DNA from: Lachnospiraceae bacterium MD335
GTDB taxonomy: Bacteria > Bacillota > Clostridia > Lachnospirales > Lachnospiraceae
Direction of reading: 5' to 3'
DNA: 64,000 nt
NCBI GenBank assembly: GCA_000403335.2
Contig: KE159632.1
Coordinates: 120,083 to 184,082, forward strand
Below are positions 35,084-43,356 of the stretch, piece by piece; the stretch's first letter is position 1; the number at the start of each line of letters is the position of its first letter. Under the pieces are notes generated by a model. That model was not told the origin of the DNA, did not search any database, and saw only the letters and a list, made by a program, of their open reading frames with translations. The translations under genes were made by a program, and so were the position numbers.

Positions 35084-35728
35084 TCATTGTTCCGCAGAAA
35101 ACATGGCTTTCTGGATATTCTTCTGCCAATATGAGCTGTTAAAGTAATTCCCGCTTTTAGGCAGATTCCTGAACATATTCATGATCATGTCATACGTCAT
35201 AAAAGACGTATCCACAAACATTTCCTTCCCGTCCTTTGATTTGATTGCCGTACCGTTTGTTCCCACAAATGCAGTCGTGTTGTCATCAAGGTGCTGAATC
35301 GTTCCTGTCATTTCCGCAAACTTTTTCAGCCACGACTCTCCCGTCTCCTTACACATTTGCTTAAATTTCTCAGCATCCTCCCCTGTCATATAAGGATGTT
35401 TCCCATCCCTGACATACCATGAAAAACCTGTTACTTTGTCCGTATATTTCGGGTCCGTTGCTGCCCATTCTTCCAATGTCTTGTCGCCATACCATACCGT
35501 CAGGCCGCTGTCATTTGAAACGGTGCTTTCATCCTGCCCCATTAACGGATTCGTTGATTTAAGTGAATCGTATATATCCTGCACATTGGCATTCTGCCTT
35601 GTACTTTCAGGTGCGGATTCTTCTGCCACCTGTCTCTGCGGGTAGAACTGTCCGGCCCTGCTCCTGTTGTACTTATTCGCTGATACATTGTTCTGATAAT
35701 AATTTTGTCCTATTCCATTTACGCTCAT
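35084..35728 (-). CDS. M-x-V-N-G-I family protein, type E, locus c
   Basis: 214 residues of unknown function. MSVNGIGQNYYQNNVSANKYNR at the N-terminus keeps the family start but lacks the F-A-x-Q motif. The middle has LTVWYGDKTLEEWAATDPKYTDKVTGFSWYVRDG and the end NSSYWQKNIQKAMF. Only one member of this type is present. A repeated 5' element lies upstream. Confidence 0.75.
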   Translation of the reverse strand: MSVNGIGQNYYQNNVSANKYNRSRAGQFYPQRQVAEESAPESTRQNANVQDIYDSLKSTNPLMGQDESTVSNDSGLTVWYGDKTLEEWAATDPKYTDKVTGFSWYVRDGKHPYMTGEDAEKFKQMCKETGESWLKKFAEMTGTIQHLDDNTTAFVGTNGTAIKSKDGKEMFVDTSFMTYDMIMNMFRNLPKSGNYFNSSYWQKNIQKAMFSAEQ

Positions 35729-35744
35729 TTTTCAAATCCTCCAT

Positions 35745-35830
35745 TGTCATCCATTATTTTAATGGCAGCCACTCAGTCGTTCAGAGCCGCCTCTGCTCCC
35801 TCATGATAAGTCCGAGCAGTTCATCCCATC
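35745..35830 (-). promoter_or_regulatory. Family-gene 5' leader element, copy 3
   Basis: CAGTCGTTCAGAGCCGCCTCTGCTCCC...TAAGTCCGAGCAG, most like copy 1 at 16715. Confidence 0.6.
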
Positions 35831-36050
35831 ATGCAGACATACCACCTAGCCTCCCCTGCCAAACTTCATGGCAAACACCCCCTTTCGCTACCATCCGCTA
35901 ATAATACGAGCCAGCCTCCAAAAAAGTTTCATTTCTCTTATCACCTACATCCGCCCCTCGCCTCCGGGCAGACCGCAGAGGCAAAGCATTATGCGCCTGT
36001 GCGGAATAAGATGTAAAGAATATATCTGTATACCAATGTGCTGCCCGGTT

Positions 36051-36593
36051 TCAGCCTTTATCCATAAACGCATCAAACGCGCTTAGAATTTTCTGATACG
36101 ATGCATAGCCCGCAAGATTGCGGCATTCATACTGCATCTTCATCATTTCTTCCGCAATGGCATAGAAATTCTTCTTTTCAGCAAAAGCGGTGGAAAAACT
36201 TTCTGTCCCCTTTTCCGCCCCTGCCCCTATCCTTAATGCAGCCATGCCGTCCAGTTTCTTCTCGTCCACCAAGTACGCCGCCAGCGCATCTATTTCCGTT
36301 CTTGTCACACTTGCCGGGTCTACCTTTGCAGGGTAGATCAACTGCTCATGCTCCTGCCCGTCCGCCGCCCTGGTGACAACCCGCATGATTGGATTTTCAG
36401 CACTATACCCCTCTGCCTTATAAACTGTGACACAGCCGCCATCGGCCAATCCCCTTGAACACAGGCCGCCCATTACAAGAGTATGTACTCCGTTAAAGCT
36501 GTTCTGAAAATTGGATGATTCATTCCTTAATTTTGGGACTCTCCCTTTTTGAACGGTCATATAAGCGCCATTGTTTATGCCGTTTACATTCAT
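36051..36593 (-). CDS. M-x-V-N-G-I family protein, type A', locus c
   Basis: 180 residues of unknown function. MNVNGINNGAYMTVQKGRVPK at the start. A middle region (VYKAEGYSAENPIMRVVTRAADGQEHEQLIYPAKVDPASVTRTEIDALAAYL) aligns with type A. The end is MKMQYECRNLAGYASYQKILSAF. The ATG at 36593 is placed ten bases from GGAGG and matches other members. ATG 36599 is also possible. Confidence 0.75.
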   Translation of the reverse strand: MNVNGINNGAYMTVQKGRVPKLRNESSNFQNSFNGVHTLVMGGLCSRGLADGGCVTVYKAEGYSAENPIMRVVTRAADGQEHEQLIYPAKVDPASVTRTEIDALAAYLVDEKKLDGMAALRIGAGAEKGTESFSTAFAEKKNFYAIAEEMMKMQYECRNLAGYASYQKILSAFDAFMDKG

Positions 36594-36604
36594 TGACATC
36601 TTTC

Positions 36605-36705
36605 CTCCTTCCAAAAATCTTATCTGCAGCCCCTCTGTCATTCGGAACCGCCCATGCCCCCTTGCGGTAAGTCCGGGCATGATCTTCCTTACTTCAAATT
36701 TTATA
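36605..36705 (-). promoter_or_regulatory. Family-gene 5' leader element, copy 4
   Basis: CTCTGTCATTCGGAACCGCCCATGCCCCCTTGCGGTAAGTCCGGGCATG. Paired changes from copy 2 keep most stems. The T run and GGAGG follow. Confidence 0.62.
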
Positions 36706-36720
36706 ACATTAGTACAGTTA

Positions 36721-37500
36721 TCAGATATTTCCCAACACATTACTGCTGTATGCACCAATCGTACTTTCATAAGCCATTGCTGCCGCCGACACCTGTGACC
36801 GGCTGATGAAATGATAGTTTACAGCCGTATCGAGGCCACTTTTTTTCAGAGCATCTTCCATAAGCTGTTTATGATATTGCAGCTCTGTCCGTTCTCTGCG
36901 CTCCGCCGCTGCTTCCTGACTGCGTTCCAGACTTTCCCTCCTTTGTGCCGCCGCTTTCTCCCGTTTTGCTTTATTGATGGCATTCACTTCTGCCACACGT
37001 TCTGGAGAATCTGCGCAACCACCGATATAGGTAACATTTCCATCCTCATGTACAACTACCCCACACGGCTGATAATCAAGCCCCCGTGCCGCAAATGATG
37101 CCTTCAACATTGGAGTTGCATTAAAGAAATCATCAATCTTGCCCTCATAGTAAGCTGCTTTTTCCGGGTCATTTGCCATCTGTTCCAAAATGTTCGGTGC
37201 TATTACAACATCATTGCCACTCATACTCTTTCCTGCCCGATCAAGGCTTTTCTGGTCTCTCCCGATGCTTTCATACCGCACATTTCCATATTTTTGTTTC
37301 AGATAATCTTTGTATGCTTCCGTCCGCGACACAGAATCGCTTCCCGTAGTCTGCTTTACGGTGTCCGCAAAAGTATGTACATTTCCTGCTTTTGCATGGT
37401 TAATCTGTTGGCTAAAGTTGTTATTTGATACTTTCCCTGTTGCCTTACCCGGTGTATAGACAGGGTAATTTGCTGTTCCGTTAATTCCTGCTACCGACAT
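36721..37500 (-). CDS. M-x-V-N-G-I family protein, type B (DUF6033-like), locus c, second copy
   Basis: 259 residues. MSVAGINGTANYPVYTP...NNFSQQINHAK, then YGNVRYESIGRDQKSLDRAGKSMSGNDVVIAPNILEQMANDPEKAAYYEGKIDDFF, a strand-rich stretch (CGVVVHEDGNVTYIGGCADS), a charged helix and a C-terminal domain ending AAMAYESTIGAYSSNVLGN. The last ~75 codons and the 3' flank are nearly the same as those of 37629-38372, while the N-terminal halves differ, which points to gene conversion. Function unknown. Confidence 0.8.
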   Translation of the reverse strand: MSVAGINGTANYPVYTPGKATGKVSNNNFSQQINHAKAGNVHTFADTVKQTTGSDSVSRTEAYKDYLKQKYGNVRYESIGRDQKSLDRAGKSMSGNDVVIAPNILEQMANDPEKAAYYEGKIDDFFNATPMLKASFAARGLDYQPCGVVVHEDGNVTYIGGCADSPERVAEVNAINKAKREKAAAQRRESLERSQEAAAERRERTELQYHKQLMEDALKKSGLDTAVNYHFISRSQVSAAAMAYESTIGAYSSNVLGNI

Positions 37501-37519
37501 CCTATATCCTCCATTGTTA

Positions 37520-37612
37520 TCAATATTTTATTAACAGCTCCTCTGTCATTCAGAGCCGCCCATGCCCCCTTGTGGTAAGTCCGGGCATATCCTGTTTTAC
37601 TTCAAATTTTAT
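37520..37612 (-). promoter_or_regulatory. Family-gene 5' leader element, copy 5
   Basis: CTCTGTCATTCAGAGCCGCCCATGCCCCCTTGTGG. The final T run is weaker (AAAATATTG) than in copies 2 and 6. Confidence 0.6.
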
Positions 37613-37628
37613 AACATTAGTACAGTTA

Positions 37629-38372
37629 TCAGATATTTCCCAACACATTACTGCTGTATGCACCAATCGCACTTTCATAAGCCATTGCCGCCGCCGACAC
37701 CTGTGACCGGCTGATGAAGTGATAGTTTACAGCCGTATCAAAACCACTTTTTTTCAGGGCATCTTCCATAAGCTGTTTATGATATTGCAGCTCTGTCCGT
37801 TCTCTGCGCTCCGCCGCTGCTTCCTCGGCAAGCTCCTGATACCGCACCCGTCTTGCCCGTTTTGCCGCCTGTTCTGCTCTCACCTTTGCTTCAATCTTTG
37901 CCCGCACTTCCGGTTTCAGATCCCCAGTCACATATACATACCCCACACCTTTTTCATCAATACTCACGGCATAAGAAGACATCTCGAATCCATTCATTGA
38001 CATTTCCGCCTTACATCTTGGAAGGTCATCGAGCCCTTTCTGGATTATTTTTTCATAATGGGCTGCTTTCTCCGGGTCGTTTGCCATCTTCTCTAAAATA
38101 TTTGGAGCGATTACAATATTGTTATACCCCGCTATGCTTGCGCCGAAGTTGTCAATACTCCTTTGGTCATTACCGATATTTTTCACCATCACGTTTGCGC
38201 CATATCGCTGTTTCAGATACTCCACATACTGCTCCTCCCGCGATGCGGAACTATTTTCTGCAGTCTGCTTTACGGTGTCCGCAAAACTGGTTTTCCCTGT
38301 GGCATTATTTTTCTGCGCCTTATTCGCATACTGATATGCCGCCAACATATCATTTACTCCTAAAATGCTCAT
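37629..38372 (-). CDS. M-x-V-N-G-I family related protein, type B (DUF6033-like), locus c, first copy
   Basis: 247 residues. MSILGVNDMLAAYQYANKAQKNNATGKTSFADTVKQ, then VMVKNIGNDQRSIDNFGASIAGYNNIVIAPNILEKMANDPEKAAHYEKIIQ, KGVGYVYVTGDLKPEVRAKIEAKVRAEQ, a charged helix and the same C-terminal domain as its neighbour. First gene after the kinase. Cytosolic by sequence. Function unknown. Confidence 0.8.
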   Translation of the reverse strand: MSILGVNDMLAAYQYANKAQKNNATGKTSFADTVKQTAENSSASREEQYVEYLKQRYGANVMVKNIGNDQRSIDNFGASIAGYNNIVIAPNILEKMANDPEKAAHYEKIIQKGLDDLPRCKAEMSMNGFEMSSYAVSIDEKGVGYVYVTGDLKPEVRAKIEAKVRAEQAAKRARRVRYQELAEEAAAERRERTELQYHKQLMEDALKKSGFDTAVNYHFISRSQVSAAAMAYESAIGAYSSNVLGNI

Positions 38373-38396
38373 AATAATTCTTCTCCTTCCTGCTGA

Positions 38397-39839
38397 TTAA
38401 CTTTTTACCATGACCGACAATGTGAATCTATTGCCTTTTACAATACAGTCCATATCGCCGCCATATTTTACTGCACATTTTCTGATATTCTTTAGCCCTA
38501 TTCCATGCACCTCCTTATCTTCTTTTGTTGATATGGGAAGGCCGCTTTCCTTGTCGAACAGTGCCATACCATCAAAGCTGTTCTCAATTTCTATAAAATA
38601 CATGTTCTTTGCCCGAAAAGACCGGATCGTGATATAGGCTTCTGCATACGGCTGTTTCTCCCTCATTTTCATGCAGGCTTCAATCGCATTATCCAGCCCG
38701 TTGTTCAGAATAATCCCCATATCATAAGCCTTTATCGTAACGGCATCTGAAAGCATGAACCCCCTTGCATCCAGCTTAATTCCTTTTACCTTTTTTGCCG
38801 CATAACGGAACTTGCTGCCCACCACCGCATCACTGACTGCATTGCCCGTATGCACCCTGCTGTCAAGCTGTTCCACCGACTGATACATACCCTCAAAATA
38901 CTGCCGGATTTCCTCATCTTCCCCACTATACTTTTTCTGTATAAGGTTCTGCAGGACTGCCATGTGGTTCTTCATATCGTGCTTGACCGAGCGTACCCCG
39001 TCATACAGATGCTCCATTTCCACCATTGAACCCTGCATCTGCGTGATCTGGTTTTCCAGTATGATCTTCTCCGCCCGTTCTTCCTGCAGAGCTGCCATGT
39101 TCTGATAAATACGGAAACTGAACACGATAGCTCCAAGCAGCACGAGAGCTATCATAGGAATGATAAGGTATAGTACCGGATATTTTTCATACAACAGTAC
39201 CGGGGCGCCGTCCGTAACGGTGATCAGCAGCAGGCGCACAAGCACCGAAACCAACGTGCCTGCCACAGAGGGAAGCAGATAGAATAACACTTCCTTACCC
39301 ATCCGCCCTCTTTCCTTGTTGCAATAACTCCCCGCTATCTTTCTTGTGGAAACAAAAAGCAGGGCGCATTTTGTGGCTACCACAAGGACAGCCCCAAAGC
39401 AGGACAGGATACCTGCCGCCACGGGCAGATATTCCGCCGCACTGGTACCTGCTTTATGCACCAGTACCTCTATCATCTCATTTCCAATATAGAGCAGGCT
39501 GTACCCCGTCCAGAATGACAGTTCCCGCAGTGAGATGAACTGGACAGCCAGAAATATCTTTAGCAGGACATTTCCCCGATACCAGCATACGCAGAAAACA
39601 AATAAAGTGCAGAATGTAAAAAGCAGTTCTATGATTAACGATACGCTGTCCATATCTGAAAACAGACCCTGACTAAATGCCCTTATCACAATCCATGCAA
39701 TGCCCGCAGCCCATCCCGCATTCCTTATCCTGCACAGCTTTGGCACTGCAAACCCACCAAAAAAGGACTGTATGCAGTACCCTTCAAACAGGCACAATAA
39801 AACACTGATCAATCCCATAACCCATTCAGCCATCAGCAC
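38397..39839 (-). CDS. GHKL sensor histidine kinase of locus c (AgrC-like)
   Basis: 480 residues. Seven or so membrane segments up to residue ~250, then a helix with VRSVKHDMKNHMAVLQNL (phospho-His), N box ILNNGLDNAIEA and G box VHGIGLKNI. More divergent from the kinases of loci b and d than those are from each other. The start overlaps the regulator's end by 14 bases. Confidence 0.9.
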   Translation of the reverse strand: MLMAEWVMGLISVLLCLFEGYCIQSFFGGFAVPKLCRIRNAGWAAGIAWIVIRAFSQGLFSDMDSVSLIIELLFTFCTLFVFCVCWYRGNVLLKIFLAVQFISLRELSFWTGYSLLYIGNEMIEVLVHKAGTSAAEYLPVAAGILSCFGAVLVVATKCALLFVSTRKIAGSYCNKERGRMGKEVLFYLLPSVAGTLVSVLVRLLLITVTDGAPVLLYEKYPVLYLIIPMIALVLLGAIVFSFRIYQNMAALQEERAEKIILENQITQMQGSMVEMEHLYDGVRSVKHDMKNHMAVLQNLIQKKYSGEDEEIRQYFEGMYQSVEQLDSRVHTGNAVSDAVVGSKFRYAAKKVKGIKLDARGFMLSDAVTIKAYDMGIILNNGLDNAIEACMKMREKQPYAEAYITIRSFRAKNMYFIEIENSFDGMALFDKESGLPISTKEDKEVHGIGLKNIRKCAVKYGGDMDCIVKGNRFTLSVMVKS

Positions 39840-40569
39840 CCACCCCGTTTCTCAGATACCGCATATAGGCTTTTACAAACTCCCCGTATTTCTCTTTTGC
39901 CAGATAAACGCACTCCCCATTATTCAGGGTAATGCTCCCGCTGTCATATTCCGCCACATATGCCATGTTCACCAGATACCCCCTGTGGCAGCGGAAGAAC
40001 CCGCCTCCAAGCTGTCCCTCCATTTCATTCATGGACGCATATGCCTCTATGGTCTCCCCCGTGGTGTGTATTTCCACTTTCTTTCCTCTGCTCTCAATAT
40101 AGAGGATGCTGTCCTTTTCCAGTGAAAAACTCCTGTTCCTCGTCTTTATGAACACCGTTTCCCGCCGTTTGCTTTTCCGCTTTTCCAGCTCCCGTCCTGC
40201 CCGGTGGAATACCTCCCGGAACTTATCTTCCTCAATGGGCTTTAGCAGATAGTGGAACGCCGCCACGTCAAACGCCTGAAAAACATACTCTCTGATTCCC
40301 GTAATAAAGATCAGTATGGTATCTTCATCCCTCTGCCTGAGCCTTTTCGCCGTTTCAATCCCATCCGTCCCCTCCATCTGTATATCAAGGAACACAATGT
40401 CAAACTGCTTCCCGGCAGCAAGCAGCGCGTCCCCTGTCTCGTATAATCCGGCACATATGCCCGGTATTTCTTTTTCTATCAGTTCCTTTATCTGTTCACG
40501 GATGATTTCCTCATCATCACATATGGCTATGTTCAATCCCATCACCTGCAATTCACTTTCCATGGGCAT
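39826..40569 (-). CDS. LytTR response regulator of locus c
   Basis: 247 residues. Receiver with AICDDEEIIREQ, phospho-acceptor in IVFLDIQMEG and Lys in YLLKPIEED. LytTR domain with ILYIESRGKKVEIHT, FFRCHRGYLVNM. Start at 40569 has GGGGAAG. An internal ATG at 40542 would remove nine residues. It likely binds the AGGGAACGAAA repeats upstream. Confidence 0.9.
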   Translation of the reverse strand: MPMESELQVMGLNIAICDDEEIIREQIKELIEKEIPGICAGLYETGDALLAAGKQFDIVFLDIQMEGTDGIETAKRLRQRDEDTILIFITGIREYVFQAFDVAAFHYLLKPIEEDKFREVFHRAGRELEKRKSKRRETVFIKTRNRSFSLEKDSILYIESRGKKVEIHTTGETIEAYASMNEMEGQLGGGFFRCHRGYLVNMAYVAEYDSGSITLNNGECVYLAKEKYGEFVKAYMRYLRNGVGADG

Positions 40570-40633
40570 AGCTTCCCCACGGACAATTCTCTTTACTTTT
40601 TATATCGGCAGAATTTTGGCGCAGTCAGCCGCG

Positions 40634-40666
40634 AGGGAACGAAACCCTATTTGAAAGGGAACGAAA
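40634..40666 (-). promoter_or_regulatory. Paired LytTR-type direct repeats, locus c
   Basis: AGGGAACGAAA at 40634 and 40656, 22 bases apart. The core differs from loci b/d (GACAGCGT). A conserved TCCGATATA -10 region lies about 40 bases downstream on the minus strand. Confidence 0.6.
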
Positions 40667-40744
40667 TCTTTTTCTCTCCTGAAAAAATCCCAAAACAGGT
40701 CTAAAGTTTTTCGCCTTTCGTCCGATATAGGGGCGGCACAAACG

Positions 40745-40885
40745 CAAACCGCCGTGTAAGCATATTACTTCTGATTCCCCCGCTTTCCAAGTGATTTCCC
40801 TTATCAGGCCGCCCGGCCTGCCTGCCTGCGGAAACGGCAGACCGCCGCATATGGTAGATGAAGGCCATAGTACGGCGGTTAGCTT
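40745..40885 (-). promoter_or_regulatory. Locus leader element, copy c
   Basis: CAAACCGCCGTG on the left pairs with the right-end CGGCGGTTAG, while GACCGCCGCATATGG pairs with CCATAGTACGGCGGTT, so two folds compete. A box TTTCGTCCGATATAGGGG lies beside the left end, as in copies d and f. Confidence 0.7.
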
Positions 40886-40890
40886 TTGTA

Positions 40891-40955
40891 TTATTTGGCA
40901 TTCAGTTCCACCAAAACAATCTCCGGACGGTTATTGAACAACTGTGTGCCGGGAT
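40891..40955 (-). pseudogene. Tail of a second metallophosphoesterase gene
   Basis: Reads QLFNNRPEIVLVELNAK and TAA, matching FNNRPEIVLVELCAE at the end of the gene at 8236-9099. No body is present upstream. Confidence 0.65.
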
Positions 40956-41052
40956 AGTATATTTCCTCTGTCTATATGCTAACTGGTTTTTTTAAAGATT
41001 CCATAAAGATTTAGAAAAAAGGCGGCATAAGGCCACCTTTTTTAACTACCCG

Positions 41053-41283
41053 TCAATACGGGATTTGTATTGTAACTTTTGCACCGCCTACAACAGCAGA
41101 ATTTTCTAAAATGATTTTCCCATTGTGCTTTTTGGCTATGGAAGCAGCCACATACAGACCAATACCATAATGGGATTTTGAATTCCGGCTGTCATCCCCC
41201 ATATAGAATTCTTCTGTTGCATGTTTTAAAGATTCGTCAGAAAATCCTTTTCCGGTATCTGTAATTAGAAAAGAAAGCTCGTT
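41053..41283 (-). pseudogene. Histidine kinase C-terminal fragment
   Basis: About 75 residues of an ATPase domain: LITDTGKGFSDESLKH, SHYGIGLYVAASIAKKHNG, VVGGAKVTIQIPY and TGA. It joins, out of frame, the end of the type D gene at ~41270, showing a deletion. This is a HATPase_c kinase of the OmpR-partner type rather than an AgrC-type. Confidence 0.75.
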
Positions 41284-41801
41284 GCCTCGCCTAATACCAT
41301 TGACGTGATGCTCTCATCCGCAAAAATTTCATCCAGTACATCAGACGGAATCGGCTTTCCATTCGTCCAGCCGGGTACTTTCTCCTTAACCGCAGCAGTT
41401 ACTGCGTGTGCAAGGTCTAAATGAAGCTGGCTCAGCGTCCATGTGGCTGGAGAACGATCACTTGCTTTCAGCGTTTTCACATAAGAATGTATCTTGTCAT
41501 AATACGCATCTGTTTCAGCAGTACTATCGCCAGACATTCCGCCATATTTATAAAATTCCTTCTTCACATCTTCAAAGACGTGCTGCTTCATTTCATCCGA
41601 TACGTTAATGACCCTTTTCCAATCTGTCCTGCCTGTTATCCTCATGCCTTCTACGCCATAAGAATTTTTCCTGCGCCCGGAGAGCAGGTCTGCTATTGCT
41701 TTTTCATTTCCCTTGCTTACATTCCCCTGTTTCCCTGCAAACGGAAAACTTTTATTTGATAAGAACTGCCAGATTCCCTGATTGTTATTTCCTATACGCA
41801 T
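41265..41801 (-). CDS. Locus d protein, type D, probably truncated
   Basis: 178 residues of unknown function: MRIGNNNQGIWQFLSNKSFPFAGKQ..., ITGRTDWKRVINVSDEMKQHVFEDVKKEFYKYGGMSG, then a helical C-terminal part ending LGEATSFLF. Its last codons coincide with the start of a kinase fragment in another frame, so the natural C-terminus may be lost. It has the position of a family gene but lacks the N-terminal signature. AGGAGG precedes the ATG. Confidence 0.65.
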   Translation of the reverse strand: MRIGNNNQGIWQFLSNKSFPFAGKQGNVSKGNEKAIADLLSGRRKNSYGVEGMRITGRTDWKRVINVSDEMKQHVFEDVKKEFYKYGGMSGDSTAETDAYYDKIHSYVKTLKASDRSPATWTLSQLHLDLAHAVTAAVKEKVPGWTNGKPIPSDVLDEIFADESITSMVLGEATSFLF

Positions 41802-41853
41802 GATAAAATTCCTCCTTCTATATGGTCAGATCCAACTGTGCGCCCTTGCCTTC

Positions 41854-42441
41854 TTACTGCACTTTTACAGGTTGGCTTGTTCCCGCCTTTATCTGTTCCA
41901 TCAGTTTTTCCACGGATTCAGCCTTTGCCAGCTTCTTCTCCTTTAAAGATTCTTCCTCTTTCTTCTTCGCACGTTTTTCCGCTATCTGCTTCTGTACTTT
42001 CTCCTTATAGACCGTGCCGGGGTTTTCCATCGTATCCTTGCTCCTGCCGACCATCCAGTAAGACACTTTCCCATTCTTGTCAATAAGGGCGCCTGCGCTG
42101 AGTATCTCGTCATTGTTCTCCCTTGCGAACTTCTCAATCCGCTCCGAATTGCTAGACATTTCCGCAAAGACTTTCTCATACTTTGCCGCCGCTGCCGGGT
42201 CTTTCGCCATCTTCTCCACAATACTGGAAGAAACCGCTATGTTGTTATAACCCCTGCTCCCAAGCATATAGGCATCTTCCTGTTTTCCGTTTTTGAAATC
42301 CGCAACCGTTATGTTCACATCCGGGTATTTCTCTTTCAGACTATTCAGGTAAGCCTGTGAATCCCCATTGAGGGAACTGCTCCCATTTGCCCTGTCTGCT
42401 GCATAAGTGTTCGTGTAATCCGTTACTCCTGAAATTGCCAT
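41854..42441 (-). CDS. M-x-V-N-G-I family related protein, type B, locus d
   Basis: 195 residues. MAISGVTDYTNTYAADR at the start, YLNSLKEKYPDVNITVADF, RGYNNIAVSSSIVEKMAKDPAAAAKYEKVFAEMS, then GALIDKNGKVSYWMVGRS and a charged coiled coil. ATG 42441 is nine bases from AAGGAGG. It lacks the C-terminal AYE motif of longer members. Function unknown. Confidence 0.78.
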   Translation of the reverse strand: MAISGVTDYTNTYAADRANGSSSLNGDSQAYLNSLKEKYPDVNITVADFKNGKQEDAYMLGSRGYNNIAVSSSIVEKMAKDPAAAAKYEKVFAEMSSNSERIEKFARENNDEILSAGALIDKNGKVSYWMVGRSKDTMENPGTVYKEKVQKQIAEKRAKKKEEESLKEKKLAKAESVEKLMEQIKAGTSQPVKVQ

Positions 42442-42461
42442 AATAATCATCCTCCTTCAAA

Positions 42462-42560
42462 AAATCTTACCTGCGGCCCCTCTGTCATTCAGGGCCGCCC
42501 ATGCCCCCTTGCGGTAAGTCCGGGCATGATCCTCCTTACTTCAAAATGCCCGCCGCTTCA
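42462..42560 (-). promoter_or_regulatory. Family-gene 5' leader element, copy 6
   Basis: The best-formed copy: GGGCAT...ATGCCC, then CTTACC / GGTAAG enclosing GGCGGCCC / GGGGCCGC and ATTTTTTG, then AAGGAGG of the next gene. Confidence 0.68.
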
Positions 42561-42603
42561 TATGGCACATCCACAACTTCCTGTATATCCTGGCAGTCTC
42601 AGA

Positions 42604-43356
42604 TCAAATGGATGAATTATCTGCCATGACGAAATTTGCTTCATAAGCAGCATTTGCTGTTGCCGCAGTCCCCGATCTTGCCAGAACGGAATCGGAATAT
42701 ACGGCCTCTTTTGCCCACTGTGACATCAGCCGCCTGTGCGCATCGCTTTTTTCCATCGCCGCCTTCGCATTGATTTCTTCCTGCATCCTTTTCTTCTCCT
42801 GCTCCTTTTTTATCTGCGCCTCCGTCCGTTTTTTCTGCTCTGTCCTGCGTTCCCAAAAGCTGTCTTTTGCCCTGCCGTCAAACAGGCTTTTCCCGCTTCC
42901 GTTCTGGTATCCTGCGCTCCACATCTGCGCATGGCACTCCTCTTTTGTTGCCCCGTAATAGATGGTGGAATAAGCCCCTCCGCAGACGCCTGCCCATCTG
43001 TCCGGCTGCGCCCATCCTGTCCGCAGGTCATTCAGCACCCACGCCTCATACTCCGGGTCATTTTTCATCGCTTCAAACCCCGCTTCTGAAATATGGATGG
43101 AAATATTCTCCGACATACGGGTCGGGTGCATGGGGATCTGTGAAATCTTTTCATGGATATACTGCTTATACTCATCCATTGTCATGTCCTTTGTTGAAAC
43201 AGCCCCCGCCTTTCCCGTTTCTGATACATTCTGGCTCTTTTCCGCCACCCTGTCACAAAAAGACGGGCTTTCAGCCTTGCCGCCCTTTGCTTCATTGTTT
43301 TTCAAGAAATTGCTGTACGTTCTTGTCATGTAGTTTACATTGATCGTGTTATTCAT
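42604..43356 (-). CDS. M-x-V-N-G-I family related protein, type C, locus d
   Basis: 250 residues. MNNTINVNYMTRTYSNFLKNN, then MTMDEYKQYIHEKISQIPMHP, SEAGFEAMKNDPEYEAWVLNDLRTGW, GGAYSTIYYGATKEECHAQ, a charged helix (ERRTEQKKRTEAQIKKEQEKKRMQEEI) and ATANAAYEANFVMADN. Parallel in every block to 19306-20133, also the first gene after its kinase. Starts within the kinase's last codons (8-base overlap). Confidence 0.8.
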   Translation of the reverse strand: MNNTINVNYMTRTYSNFLKNNEAKGGKAESPSFCDRVAEKSQNVSETGKAGAVSTKDMTMDEYKQYIHEKISQIPMHPTRMSENISIHISEAGFEAMKNDPEYEAWVLNDLRTGWAQPDRWAGVCGGAYSTIYYGATKEECHAQMWSAGYQNGSGKSLFDGRAKDSFWERRTEQKKRTEAQIKKEQEKKRMQEEINAKAAMEKSDAHRRLMSQWAKEAVYSDSVLARSGTAATANAAYEANFVMADNSSI

